Positions 53,209 to 62,209 of a stretch of DNA of 64,000 bases are shown here, in pieces. The translations under genes and the position numbers were made by a program. This stretch comes from Lachnospiraceae bacterium 10-1 (GTDB lineage Bacteria > Bacillota > Clostridia > Lachnospirales > Lachnospiraceae). Positions within the stretch are counted from its first letter, which is position 1. Every line of letters begins with the position of its first letter. The notes beneath the pieces were generated by a model. It was not told where the DNA came from, did not search any database, and was given only the letters and a program-made list of their open reading frames with translations. The DNA is taken from NCBI GenBank assembly GCA_000403495.2, contig KE159799.1, forward strand, positions 242,190-306,189, given 5' to 3'.

Positions 53209-54246
53209 CTACAATTTTGTAGGAATTAAAAAATTTATCATAAAAATCGTTCCCTTTCCCAATGCACTGTCAACCTCAATACTGCCGCCATGTGCTTCGA
53301 CAATCGCCTTTGCCAAAGGCAGACCAAGACCAATTCCCTGCTTATCTTTTGAAAAGCGGCTGCGGTAAAACCGCTTGAAAATATGGTATAAATCTTCCGG
53401 ATAAATCCCACAGCCATTATCTTTTACAGCCACCTGGACAGCACCTGACAAAGCTTTCCATTCAATGCGTACCGTATCTCCATTTGCTGTATGATCAAGA
53501 GCATTTTTTACAATATTGTCTATGGCTTCGATCAGCCAGTCCCGGTCACAAAAAAGTGAAATATTATCTGCGCCGGAAATAATAATTGTTTTCTGTTCTT
53601 CTCTGGCTCTATATGCAAAATGCTGTTCAACATCCTGCATCATATCAGCTACGTTCTCCATACTTTTCTCAATCACAATGGAACCGGCATCCAACTTTGT
53701 AATCTTCAAAAGATTTTGAACCAGTGTTTCAATCCGATCAAGCTCCTGTTCTGATAATGCGGCAAACTCTCTTATATCTGGCAGTTCTTCCGCTTCCTCC
53801 TTAATCAAACCATTATAAATATTAAGTGCTGCCAGCGGAGTCTTTAATTGGTGTGAAATATCAGATATGGTATTTTTTAAAAATTCCTTTTCCCCTGCTT
53901 CATTTACTGCATGGGCATTTAACACCACAGCCAGTGAATTTACAGAATGGAACAGTCTGTAAACTTCACCTTCCTCATCACATTCAATACGGGCATTTGT
54001 ATTTCCTGCAAGATAGGCGTTAATCTGTGACACCGCATCCTCCAACATCCTGTTTTGTCTGCGGAAATACAAAAAACAGACTGTCAAAATTGCAATCGCT
54101 GTCAATAAAGCAAGTAACAGTAATCCAAAAGAAAATTTCTGATACAATACCCATGCCAATATCTCCGCCAGTACAATAAAATTTATCAAAACGACCACTA
54201 TTGACAGAAAAAAATATTTTATATCTTTGTTTACAAATATTTTCAC
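53209..54246 (-). CDS. Sensor histidine kinase
   Basis: The kinase has about 345 residues: two N-terminal membrane helices with almost no external loop, a HAMP-like linker, the phosphorylated His in ISDISHQLKTPLAALN, and an ATPase with NIVKNALDHT, DNGCGIYPED and GIGLGLPLAKAIVEAHGG. Such intramembrane sensors usually depend on the partner ABC exporter. I favour a GTG start at 54246 (preceded by GAGGTG); a TTG at 54258 is possible. A 16-base palindrome (53208-53223) covers its stop codon. Confidence 0.94.
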   Translation of the reverse strand: MKIFVNKDIKYFFLSIVVVLINFIVLAEILAWVLYQKFSFGLLLLALLTAIAILTVCFLYFRRQNRMLEDAVSQINAYLAGNTNARIECDEEGEVYRLFHSVNSLAVVLNAHAVNEAGEKEFLKNTISDISHQLKTPLAALNIYNGLIKEEAEELPDIREFAALSEQELDRIETLVQNLLKITKLDAGSIVIEKSMENVADMMQDVEQHFAYRAREEQKTIIISGADNISLFCDRDWLIEAIDNIVKNALDHTANGDTVRIEWKALSGAVQVAVKDNGCGIYPEDLYHIFKRFYRSRFSKDKQGIGLGLPLAKAIVEAHGGSIEVDSALGKGTIFMINFLIPTKL

Positions 54247-54254
54247 AAAGCACC

Positions 54255-54941
54255 TCAATCACAGACAGCCCACTTATAGCCCATACGTCGTACTGTTAAT
54301 AACATTTGTGGCTCACTGGGGTTATCCTCAATCTTCATTCGCAGCCTGCGCATATATACCGTAAGCGTACTGCTGTCAATATAATTGCCCTCACAATCCC
54401 ACAATTTATCCAATATCTGTTCCTTGGTGAGTATTACATTGGGATTTTTCATAAACAAACAAAGCAGCTTATATTCTGCTGCGGTCAAATCAAGCAGTTT
54501 CCCATTTTTAAATACCTGCCCCTGCAGCATAAGTACCTTAATTCCATTTGATTGCAGTTCATTATCTGCCTGATGAAAGTCCTTTGCTCTCCGAAGCAGG
54601 GCATTGATTCTTGAAACCAGTACTCCCAGCTTAAATGGTTTGGTAATGTAATCATCACCTCCAATATCCAGCCCCATAATAATGTTCATTTCCTCGTCGG
54701 AAGCAGTCAAAAAGATAATCGGTACTTTAGAAGCCTGCCTGACCTTTTTACAGAATTCAAAACCTGTGCCATCGGGCAAGGATACGTCCAAAACCAGTAA
54801 ATCATATTTGCCTTCACCCCATAACTTGTCCGCTTCTTTTAGTGTTCTGGCAATTGCCAATCCAAATCCCTGCTTTTTGAAAGCAAAGGAAAGCCCGTTA
54901 ATCAGACTTAAATCATCTTCAAGAAGCAATATCTTACTCAT
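54255..54941 (-). CDS. OmpR-family response regulator
   Basis: The 228-residue regulator has a receiver domain with acidic pocket (LLEDD), phosphorylated Asp in LLVLDVSLPDG and FKLGVLV, then an OmpR/PhoB winged helix (AEYKLLCLFMKNPNVILTKE, DSSTLTVYMRRLRMKIED). It is the first gene of the sensor, exporter cluster and probably switches on the ABC genes in response to an envelope signal. Confidence 0.95.
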   Translation of the reverse strand: MSKILLLEDDLSLINGLSFAFKKQGFGLAIARTLKEADKLWGEGKYDLLVLDVSLPDGTGFEFCKKVRQASKVPIIFLTASDEEMNIIMGLDIGGDDYITKPFKLGVLVSRINALLRRAKDFHQADNELQSNGIKVLMLQGQVFKNGKLLDLTAAEYKLLCLFMKNPNVILTKEQILDKLWDCEGNYIDSSTLTVYMRRLRMKIEDNPSEPQMLLTVRRMGYKWAVCD

Positions 54942-54983
54942 GTTTTTTCCTTTCTCCTGCCTGTATTTCCATTACACATACTA

Positions 54984-55012
54984 ATAATATAATAACTTCT
55001 ATATTTCAGCAA
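54984..55012 (-). promoter_or_regulatory. Promoter for the two-component/ABC cluster
   Basis: TTGCTG (55007-55012) and TATTAT (54984-54989), read on the minus strand, have 17-base spacing and lie about 45 bases before the response-regulator start. Confidence 0.55.
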
Positions 55013-55050
55013 TTCACCATATACTGCTGTACTGAAAGCAAATTTATCAC

Positions 55051-55257
55051 CTAATATTTTTTACATTTAACATACACTTCTTGTTTGCCAAAAGTTGCCT
55101 CTCCCTGTCTCTTTTCTCTAATTCCTCTTATCTCTTGATCAGTTAAAATTGCATTCTTCTCAAAAAGAACCATAATTTCATCCTGAAATATAAAACCGCC
55201 TGCTTTATAATTATTATACTTATTTTTCTTTTTATCAACACTTCTAATAACACTTTT
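55051..55257 (-). pseudogene. Headless gene fragment (3' end of an unrecognised gene)
   Basis: An open frame of 68 codons ends at the TAG at 55051 and reads as plausible protein: FIFQDEIMVLFEKNA, DQEIRGIREKRQGEA, FGKQEVYVKCKKY. It has no ATG near its beginning; a TAA (55258-55260) closes the frame just upstream, next to the group II intron-like remnant. An internal ATG at 55173 with AGGA at good spacing could make a 40-residue peptide. I do not recognise the family. It looks like a 3' exon left after loss of the 5' part. Confidence 0.4.
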
Positions 55258-55276
55258 TTAATCAATAAATAATTTC

Positions 55277-55340
55277 AATCGACTAGGAGGCTAACCATTA
55301 ATTGATTAGCCGACCTCTCACACCATATTGCGTGTCCAAA
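55277..55340 (-). mobile_element. Remnant resembling the 3' end (domain V/VI) of a group II intron
   Basis: On the minus strand the stretch TATGGTGTGAGAGGTCGG is followed by a short hairpin (GGCTAA 55289-55294 with TTAGCC 55306-55311) and CCTCCTAGTCGATT, the arrangement I know from the end of bacterial group II introns. No catalytic AGC half of domain V and no reverse transcriptase are present, so it is a remnant at best. It ends just before the gene fragment at 55257. Confidence 0.4.
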
Positions 55341-55490
55341 TTGATACAATTATTCCTTGGGTGCTATCGTATTTACATTTATCTCAAATGCCCTAAAATT
55401 AACACTTTCGGAAATGGCAGATGCGCCTGTGCATGGGCGTCTATCATTTTCTGAATTGGAAATACCATGCTTTTGATATTTCAAGAGCGT

Positions 55491-55537
55491 AAAAAATAAC
55501 GATATCCTGTTTTTCAGAGTGGCTATCGTTATTTTTT
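55491..55537. terminator. Strong terminator downstream of the orphan membrane protein
   Basis: A perfect 14-base-pair stem (AAAAAATAACGATA 55491-55504 with TATCGTTATTTTTT 55524-55537, 19-base loop) starts 24 bases past the stop of the gene at 55562 and supplies a T tract on either strand. Confidence 0.8.
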
Positions 55538-55561
55538 GCACCCACGGGATTACTGCGGTTT

Positions 55562-55972
55562 TTAATCATCCCTATCAACTGGAAGTTTACGTTCCAAAAC
55601 AATTGTTAAAGGAAGAACACATAGAAATTGACTTCCCAACAAAGTCCAACCTCCAATTTCCGGACTAAATCCAACTGATTTTTGCAATATACAATTCGGA
55701 TGCTTTTTTGAATAATGTCTCGCTCTTTTTCTACCGACATTATATTCAATTTGATTTACATATGTATAACACGATAATAACAAAGAACATGTATACCATA
55801 CTAACACCCACAGTGCACCATTTCTAAATGAAAAAAAGACTTTACTGGATGACATCAGTATAAATATATATGAAATTAAAATATCAAACCTTTGCTTCTG
55901 ATAATATGCTTTTCGTAGGCATCTTTTTTCTTTTTTGTCAATCTTTGCAAACTCGTATACCTTACATTCCAT
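55562..55972 (-). CDS. Orphan membrane protein, function unknown
   Basis: The 136-residue protein starts with a basic, charged segment (1-27), then has two closely spaced hydrophobic stretches (about 30-45 and 53-67) and a third near 110-125, with the Arg/His/Lys-rich loop NVGRKRARHYSKKHPN between. No family is recognised. A GGTGGG site precedes the ATG and a strong terminator follows, so it is a complete single-gene unit inside the accessory stretch. Confidence 0.6.
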   Translation of the reverse strand: MECKVYEFAKIDKKEKRCLRKAYYQKQRFDILISYIFILMSSSKVFFSFRNGALWVLVWYTCSLLLSCYTYVNQIEYNVGRKRARHYSKKHPNCILQKSVGFSPEIGGWTLLGSQFLCVLPLTIVLERKLPVDRDD

Positions 55973-56277
55973 TATTCAATCCCACCAATATCTTTCAGAA
56001 TTATACCATCCATTCTCAATCATAACTTCCGATTATGATTTAATGATTTTTAAGGGAAACATTAGCTGTTATATTTTGTTATTAGAATATCTATCTTCCC
56101 ACCGTCTTTGATACAATTTGATTTTACTTCAAACCTTTTGATTTTGCCATACTTTTTGATTTTGCCCCATAAGGGGAGGGTTCAAATTGAAACCAGTGGA
56201 AAAATAATAGAAATATCTGCTCTTTTCTGGTATTATGTATTTACCAAAGCGGATTTAATAAGGAGGTCTTTTCATAC
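55973..56277. other. AT-rich intergenic region with TTTGATTTT repeats
   Basis: No gene is seen here. It holds three TTTGATTTT copies (about 56117-56163), two of them as TTTTGATTTTGCC, a CCCC-ATAA-GGGG palindrome (56165-56176), an extended -10 (TGGTATTAT, 56228-56236) and a strong AAGGAGGT site for the arginase-like gene. Confidence 0.5.
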
Positions 56278-57129
56278 ATGAAAACCATACGTCTTTTATA
56301 CCCTGACCATGTGAGCGGTGGATTGGAAACGTATTATTTCGGGGCAAATCTTTTGCAGCATATCCTTCCCGAAAACAATAATCAGAAATTGGTAAAAGTG
56401 GAGATCACTCCGCCAGACGGCAAAGAAAAAGCAGTTAAAAACGGCATTTCTGCCGAAGACGAGGTTCTGGCTGGCATTCAGGATGCCCAGGACAAACTTG
56501 CAGCCGAAAAACCGGATCGAATCATTACGATTGGCGGAAACTGCATGGTGTCTTTGGCACCATTTGACTATCTTCATGGGATTTACGAAAATACAGGCAT
56601 TATTTGGATCGATGCCCATCCTGACGTATCAACCATAGAGGACGGCTATCCAAATGCCCATGCAATGGTTCTTGGCTCTCTCATGGGACAAGGTGCGCCT
56701 CAGCTTTCCGGGCAGATGAAGAACCAGAAGTTTAAGCCGGACGAAATTCTGTATGTCGGGCTGCAGGGGCTTCACGATTACCAGGAAAAGTTTTTAAATG
56801 ATGTAGGAGTGGACTATATGGTGCAGGATCAGGTGTTCATTTCTGATAATGCAGTCAGGGCATTCCTGAACCGTTTCGACCATATCCTGATACACTTCGA
56901 CATTGATGTGCTGGATGAGCATTTCTTCCACTCTACCTATTTTGCCAATCCCGAACTTACCGGCGATGGTTCCGGGGGCGGCAAAATGACAATGGAAAAA
57001 CTATCCGCTGTGTTAAAGCTCATCATTGGTAATTCGAATGTGGTAGGCTTTACGATTGCAGAGTACCTTCCGTTTGATGAACACAAGCTGCATAAAATGT
57101 TCGCCGGAATCACGCTTTTTACGGAATAA
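56278..57129 (+). CDS. Arginase-family protein with altered metal motif
   Basis: The 283-residue protein has a ureohydrolase fold. Motif 2 is intact (DAHPD, Asp112-His114-Asp116), motif 3 reads HFDIDVLD (Asp208, Asp210), but motif 1 reads GGNCMVS with Cys89 where arginases have a metal-binding His. The usual GGGH-type substrate loop is also missing. It may still bind one or two metals, but arginine as substrate is doubtful. It has a strong AAGGAGGT site and a terminator, and sits beside a recombinase stub, so it may have been acquired. Confidence 0.82.
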   Translation: MKTIRLLYPDHVSGGLETYYFGANLLQHILPENNNQKLVKVEITPPDGKEKAVKNGISAEDEVLAGIQDAQDKLAAEKPDRIITIGGNCMVSLAPFDYLHGIYENTGIIWIDAHPDVSTIEDGYPNAHAMVLGSLMGQGAPQLSGQMKNQKFKPDEILYVGLQGLHDYQEKFLNDVGVDYMVQDQVFISDNAVRAFLNRFDHILIHFDIDVLDEHFFHSTYFANPELTGDGSGGGKMTMEKLSAVLKLIIGNSNVVGFTIAEYLPFDEHKLHKMFAGITLFTE

Positions 57130-57132
57130 TAA

Positions 57133-57172
57133 AAATCCCCTGCCGCCAATCTGTCATGGCTTCAGGGGATTT
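57133..57172. terminator. Terminator after the arginase-like gene
   Basis: AAATCCCCTG (57133-57142) pairs with CAGGGGATTT (57163-57172) across a 20-base loop that can itself close with GCC/GGC. It lies between two convergent reading frames. Confidence 0.8.
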
Positions 57173-57177
57173 GTGTT

Positions 57178-57534
57178 TTATGCTTTTATTTCCATCCCAT
57201 TCTTAAAGGTGAAACGGATATCCTCCCGGCTGTACACCGTGGCATATTCCACAAGGCTGTACCAGTCCTCCTCGTTAAACTCCGTCAGCGGGCCGTCCCT
57301 CTTTTCCAGTTCCGCAAGGAACCTCTCCGTTTTTTCCCGCTTTGCCACCCGATCCGTGATGGCACTGCCGACTGCCTCCAGCCGTTCCTTTATCCGGTCG
57401 AAGCGGTCTGCCAGCCCATCATATTTTTTCTGGTACTCCGTCTGGTCAAGGGCAATGCGGGCATTCTCGTTCACGCACTGCTGTATCATCTCCGCCACGA
57501 TGTTCATCTCCTCTTGAAGCTTAATCCGTTTCAA
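57178..57534 (-). pseudogene. C-terminal stub of a large serine recombinase
   Basis: The 118 residues match only the tail of Tn-type large serine recombinases (zinc ribbon/DUF4368 group): a coiled coil with LDQTEYQKKYDGLADRFDRI, then FNEEDWYSLVEYATVYSRED and FTFKNGMEIKA at the end. The catalytic serine domain and zinc ribbon are absent, and a TGA closes the frame two codons before the only possible start (TTG, 57534). It is the remains of an integrated element. Confidence 0.8.
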
Positions 57535-57589
57535 TGGCTCTCAAATGTGAGAACGGTGGCTCCCAAACTTGATAATAATCACACCGTAA

Positions 57590-57621
57590 AAATGCTCCAT
57601 AAATTTCTTTATGAAGCATTT
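57590..57621 (-). terminator. Terminator after gdhA
   Basis: A 14-base-pair stem with one G-U pair (57590-57603 with 57608-57621) and a 4-base loop is followed on the minus strand by a T run, about 40 bases past the gdhA stop. Confidence 0.85.
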
Positions 57622-57661
57622 CTTGTCGTATATTCTATACAATTTTCATCACTATAATTTA

Positions 57662-58999
<1,338 letters not shown>

Positions 59000-59053
59000 C
59001 TATGTCCTCCTTAATTTAGTATAATTGTAGTACGGTATTATTGTATACATTGT

Positions 59054-59082
59054 ATTATATAACGTACTTGAAAAAATCACAA
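59054..59082 (-). promoter_or_regulatory. Promoter for gdhA
   Basis: TTGTGA (59077-59082) and TATAAT (59054-59059), read on the minus strand, have 17-base spacing, about 60 bases before the gdhA start. Confidence 0.7.
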
Positions 59083-59118
59083 TATACTTTAAGAAATTAA
59101 ATCATAAAAGCTATAAAT

Positions 59119-59550
59119 TTATAAATATTGTTTTAATTTCTCAATGTTCTTTTCCTCAAAATCCATCAGCTCCCTGGCAATTTCCATAGAAACGCTGCCT
59201 GCTCTTTCATTATGGTTAATGGCTTTCCACATACTGGTCAATCCTCTGTTTGAGCCCTGGATCATTAACTCTGCAATATGGCTTGTGCTAGTGTTAAACA
59301 TAGTGTTTGCCCTTACTCCATTTTTCAGCATAATATCCTGAAAACCGGATTCCTTATAAGAAGCTGCTTTCCCATCAAGCAGCCTGTCTGTTGCTTTATT
59401 ATAAATATCTGCATATTTCATGGATTCTCTGGTCACATGCATAGCAAGGTTATCATCAAATATCTTATCGCTGATTGTATCAATCGCTTTCATTGCCATT
59501 TTTGTGTTTTTCTGCACTTCCTGCAAAACTTTTACATCATCATTCCTCAT
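59119..59550 (-). CDS. Unknown helical protein
   Basis: The 143-residue soluble protein begins MRNDDVKVLQEVQKNTKMAM and appears all-helical, with ISDKIFDDNLAMHVTRESMK and SMEIARELMDFEEKNIEKLK. No motif or family is recognised. GGAGGAAG precedes the ATG. It stands alone between gdhA and the oxidoreductase, whose terminator lies just upstream. Confidence 0.75.
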   Translation of the reverse strand: MRNDDVKVLQEVQKNTKMAMKAIDTISDKIFDDNLAMHVTRESMKYADIYNKATDRLLDGKAASYKESGFQDIMLKNGVRANTMFNTSTSHIAELMIQGSNRGLTSMWKAINHNERAGSVSMEIARELMDFEEKNIEKLKQYL

Positions 59551-59608
59551 AGCTTCCTCCAGTCCAAAATAACGAATGCCAGATTTCGCCTGTCATTCTT
59601 ATGTTAAT

Positions 59609-59637
59609 AAAAAACAGGATGGTACAAATCCATCCCG
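59609..59637 (-). terminator. Terminator after the Gfo/Idh/MocA oxidoreductase
   Basis: CGGGATGG and CCATCCTG (59630-59637 and 59615-59622 read on the minus strand) form an 8-base-pair stem followed by TTTTTT, about 35 bases past the stop. Confidence 0.85.
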
Positions 59638-59670
59638 CTTTTAGTCTTTCCATATTTTTAATTTCTATTC

Positions 59671-60681
59671 CTACTCTGCTTCCTCTTCTGTGATAGCTTC
59701 CTTTTCAAAAGGATAAACAATTCCCCATTCCTTCCTGAGTGCATCCATAATCTTCATCACTCGGATAGTTTCACTATGAGTCATTTCCTCACATTCGAGC
59801 CGATGATCTTTGATTGCTCTGATACTTGCCTCAACCTCATATTCATAACCGGAAATTTTTTTAGGACATTTGTATGTTCCAACCTTTTTATATTGGGAAT
59901 CAAAAACCGATACACTCTCAAAATTATTAATGTTTTCTACTATAATATAGCCCTTGGTTCCATAAACAATTCCCATTCTGTCGCTTAAAGAATTCATAGA
60001 GCTATTAAGATGCGCCACCCTGCCATCATAATAATGAAGCGTAATACTGTTTTGCTCGTCCACACCTGTATCAGTATAGGTACAACTGGAAACAATTTTT
60101 TCAATGTTATTTCCAAACAGCATTAATGCAAAATTAAGGGGATATATTCCTACATCCAAAAGGGCACCGCCTGCCAGCGCAGGATTTTTCAACCGGTCAA
60201 TTCCATCCATTACATAGCCAAGGTTTGCAGTTAAGGTTTTAACATCACCAATCACTCCACTGCCAATCACCTGGCGAATGGTTGTAAGCATGGGCATATA
60301 TCGCGTCCACATAGCTTCCGTAATAAACACACCTTTTTCTTCTGCATATTTTATCAATTCTTCCGCCTGATGCGCATTTGCCGTAAAGGCCTTTTCACAA
60401 AGCACAGGCTTGCCATACTCTATGCACATTTTTGCATTGGAAAAATGTGCCGAATGGGGTGTTGCTATATAAATCAGGTCAACTTTCTTATCTGCCGCCA
60501 GTTCTTCATAAGATCCATATGCCTTTTTGCATCCATGCTTTCCGGCAAAAACATCTGCCTTTACCTTTTCCCTTGATGCAACTGCATAAAGCTTAACCCC
60601 CTTCATGCTCTCAATGGTTGCTGCCATGACTGACGCTATGTTTCCGGTTCCTAAAATACCAACATTAACTTTCCCCAACAT
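59671..60681 (-). CDS. Gfo/Idh/MocA family oxidoreductase
   Basis: The 336-residue NAD(P)-dependent dehydrogenase has a Rossmann N-terminus (VGILGTGNIASVMA), the family motif EKAFTANAHQAEELI (in place of EKP), and the C-terminal fold with GGALLDVGIYPLNFAL, which carries the catalytic Asp-x3-Tyr. Members act on sugars, inositols or trans-dihydrodiols; the substrate is not predictable. It follows the SH3 gene by 10 bases. Confidence 0.92.
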   Translation of the reverse strand: MLGKVNVGILGTGNIASVMAATIESMKGVKLYAVASREKVKADVFAGKHGCKKAYGSYEELAADKKVDLIYIATPHSAHFSNAKMCIEYGKPVLCEKAFTANAHQAEELIKYAEEKGVFITEAMWTRYMPMLTTIRQVIGSGVIGDVKTLTANLGYVMDGIDRLKNPALAGGALLDVGIYPLNFALMLFGNNIEKIVSSCTYTDTGVDEQNSITLHYYDGRVAHLNSSMNSLSDRMGIVYGTKGYIIVENINNFESVSVFDSQYKKVGTYKCPKKISGYEYEVEASIRAIKDHRLECEEMTHSETIRVMKIMDALRKEWGIVYPFEKEAITEEEAE

Positions 60682-60691
60682 GTTCTTCTCT

Positions 60692-61984
60692 CTATTCTAC
60701 ATATTCCGACTTTACAAATGCAGTTTGTCCTTTGTATTTTATCTTAGTCCATCCATCTGCCTGTTTCATAATAAGCTCAAGCTCATCTCCGGCATAAACA
60801 GTTCCAAGGGCTTCCGCGTCTGTGCTGGCGCTTTTTCTAACTCTGACGCTTTCAATTACCGTAACTGTTCCTGAAACCGTTTCATTTGCACTATTACTTT
60901 CCGTTGAATCATTTTCATTTTCCTGATCTGCTTCGTTTTCTGCTCCTTCTGCAACTAAAACTTCCTCAAAAACAGGCTCTAAATAATCACTCTTAATATA
61001 TGCCTCACCGCCATTATAGGCTACCTTGCTCCATCCATTTCCTTTTTCTTCCAATAAGGGAAATTCCTGTCCAATCTGCGCTTTATCAACCTTATCCGCT
61101 TCTTCAGAGTCTGAACTTCTGATATTAACCACATCTGTTGCACGTACAGTTGTAGCCGCCGGTTGATTTTCTGTCTGAGTTTCTTCCTGAGCAGACGCCA
61201 CTTCTATTTCGTTGGATTCTGCCTCTGCCTGCTCTGCTTCAGCAAGAATCTCTCCAACGTCCTCATTAATTTTTTCTTTCAGGTATGCAATGAATTCATT
61301 AAGCTCCTCACTGTCTGCCAGCAATTCATTATACGAAACAACTACCTTATTGTTTAAATCCACAACATCATCCTGAAGTGTGATCTCCTTAATATACTTC
61401 CAGATTACGTCATCATAGGTACCGTCGTTGATAAAGTAATCCCCATTCTCATTCTGACCAATATAGTAGGTCTGCATTCCCGGCAGGAGCTGTTCTGCAT
61501 CCGTAAACTTTACTTCTGAATATACATACGCCACATAAGTGTTTTCTGTCAGTCCCGGCTTAGTGTATACATTTACAGTGGGATAGGAATCAATGTATTT
61601 ACTCAATTCCTGCACACGTATTGTTTCAATCTCATCTAAATACGTATTTAAAGAAGAGATCACTTCAATATCTCCCGAAGCCTGTGCATCATAATAAGTT
61701 CTGATAATATTATTTATTTCAGGATAAGCATTTTCTTCCAATGCATAACCCTGCAGATCTCCATCTACTGAAGCATTCTCGGAGTCCAATGCCATTGCCG
61801 CCTGCTTTGCTTCATCTTCAAGCACCTCTTTATGATTGGCATTAACAGCCACCACAATTGTAATCAGCACGCAGACAACTAGAACAAGAGGCATTACAAT
61901 CTTGTTATGATCCATAACCCATTCTCTGGCTGTCATGAATTTTTCTTTCAGCATATGCATTTTGTTCTGCTTTGAATGTTTCAT
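60692..61984 (-). CDS. Membrane-anchored protein with two bacterial SH3 domains
   Basis: The 430-residue protein has a charged cytoplasmic start, one membrane helix (about 34-48), an extracellular NTF2-like region (about 75-215, YDAQASGDIEVISSLNTYLD and TYYIGQNENGDYFINDG), a Glu-rich linker, and two SH3b domains (about 285-340 and 375-430) each with a VNIRSS or VRVRKS entry and a GWxKV/I signature. SH3b domains bind cell-wall peptides. It begins 43 bases after tRNA-Arg on the same strand. Confidence 0.88.
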   Translation of the reverse strand: MKHSKQNKMHMLKEKFMTAREWVMDHNKIVMPLVLVVCVLITIVVAVNANHKEVLEDEAKQAAMALDSENASVDGDLQGYALEENAYPEINNIIRTYYDAQASGDIEVISSLNTYLDEIETIRVQELSKYIDSYPTVNVYTKPGLTENTYVAYVYSEVKFTDAEQLLPGMQTYYIGQNENGDYFINDGTYDDVIWKYIKEITLQDDVVDLNNKVVVSYNELLADSEELNEFIAYLKEKINEDVGEILAEAEQAEAESNEIEVASAQEETQTENQPAATTVRATDVVNIRSSDSEEADKVDKAQIGQEFPLLEEKGNGWSKVAYNGGEAYIKSDYLEPVFEEVLVAEGAENEADQENENDSTESNSANETVSGTVTVIESVRVRKSASTDAEALGTVYAGDELELIMKQADGWTKIKYKGQTAFVKSEYVE

Positions 61985-62011
61985 AAACTTCCTTTCTCTA
62001 CAGTTAAAATA

Positions 62012-62138
62012 TCAAGGTGATGTAAATGCACCCGACAGGAATCGAACCTGCATTAAAGGCGTCGGAGGCCTTCGTTCTATCCGTTAGACTACGGGTGCAT
62101 ACTCAGAAAAATATTACAAATTTGTTACATCACCTTGA
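62012..62138 (-). repeat. Perfect 14-base inverted repeat flanking tRNA-Arg
   Basis: TCAAGGTGATGTAA (62012-62025) and its exact complement TTACATCACCTTGA (62125-62138) enclose the tRNA gene. In the transcript they would pair leader with trailer. The upstream arm begins two bases after the -10 box. Confidence 0.9.
62027..62098 (-). tRNA. tRNA-Arg (anticodon CCG)
   Basis: On the minus strand the acceptor arms GCACCCG and CGGGTGC pair perfectly, the anticodon loop is CTCCGAC on the stem AAGGC/GCCTT (anticodon CCG, reading CGG), the T arm is GCAGG-TTCGATT-CCTGT and the discriminator is A. CCA is not encoded. The D stem is weak, with a C-A mismatch when drawn in the usual register. Confidence 0.95.
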
Positions 62139-62140
62139 AT

Positions 62141-62169
62141 ATAATAACATATGCTTTCTTGATTGTCTA
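62141..62169 (-). promoter_or_regulatory. Promoter for tRNA-Arg and probably the SH3 gene
   Basis: TAGACA (62164-62169) and TATTAT (62141-62146), read on the minus strand, have 17-base spacing. The predicted start falls inside the upstream arm of the inverted repeat. Confidence 0.65.
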
Positions 62170-62209
62170 GTTATCAATTACAAAAAAATGTGAAGCCTTT
62201 GTGTCCTTT

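Noticed and set aside
55350..55541. A 63-codon minus-strand frame
   Set aside because: It contains one whole arm set of the strong terminator at 55491-55537, has no protein-like character and no ribosome site, so it is probably a chance frame.
62012..62138. Attachment sites of an element integrated at tRNA-Arg
   Set aside because: The flanking copies are inverted, not direct, and neither overlaps the tRNA 3' end; no integrase is nearby.
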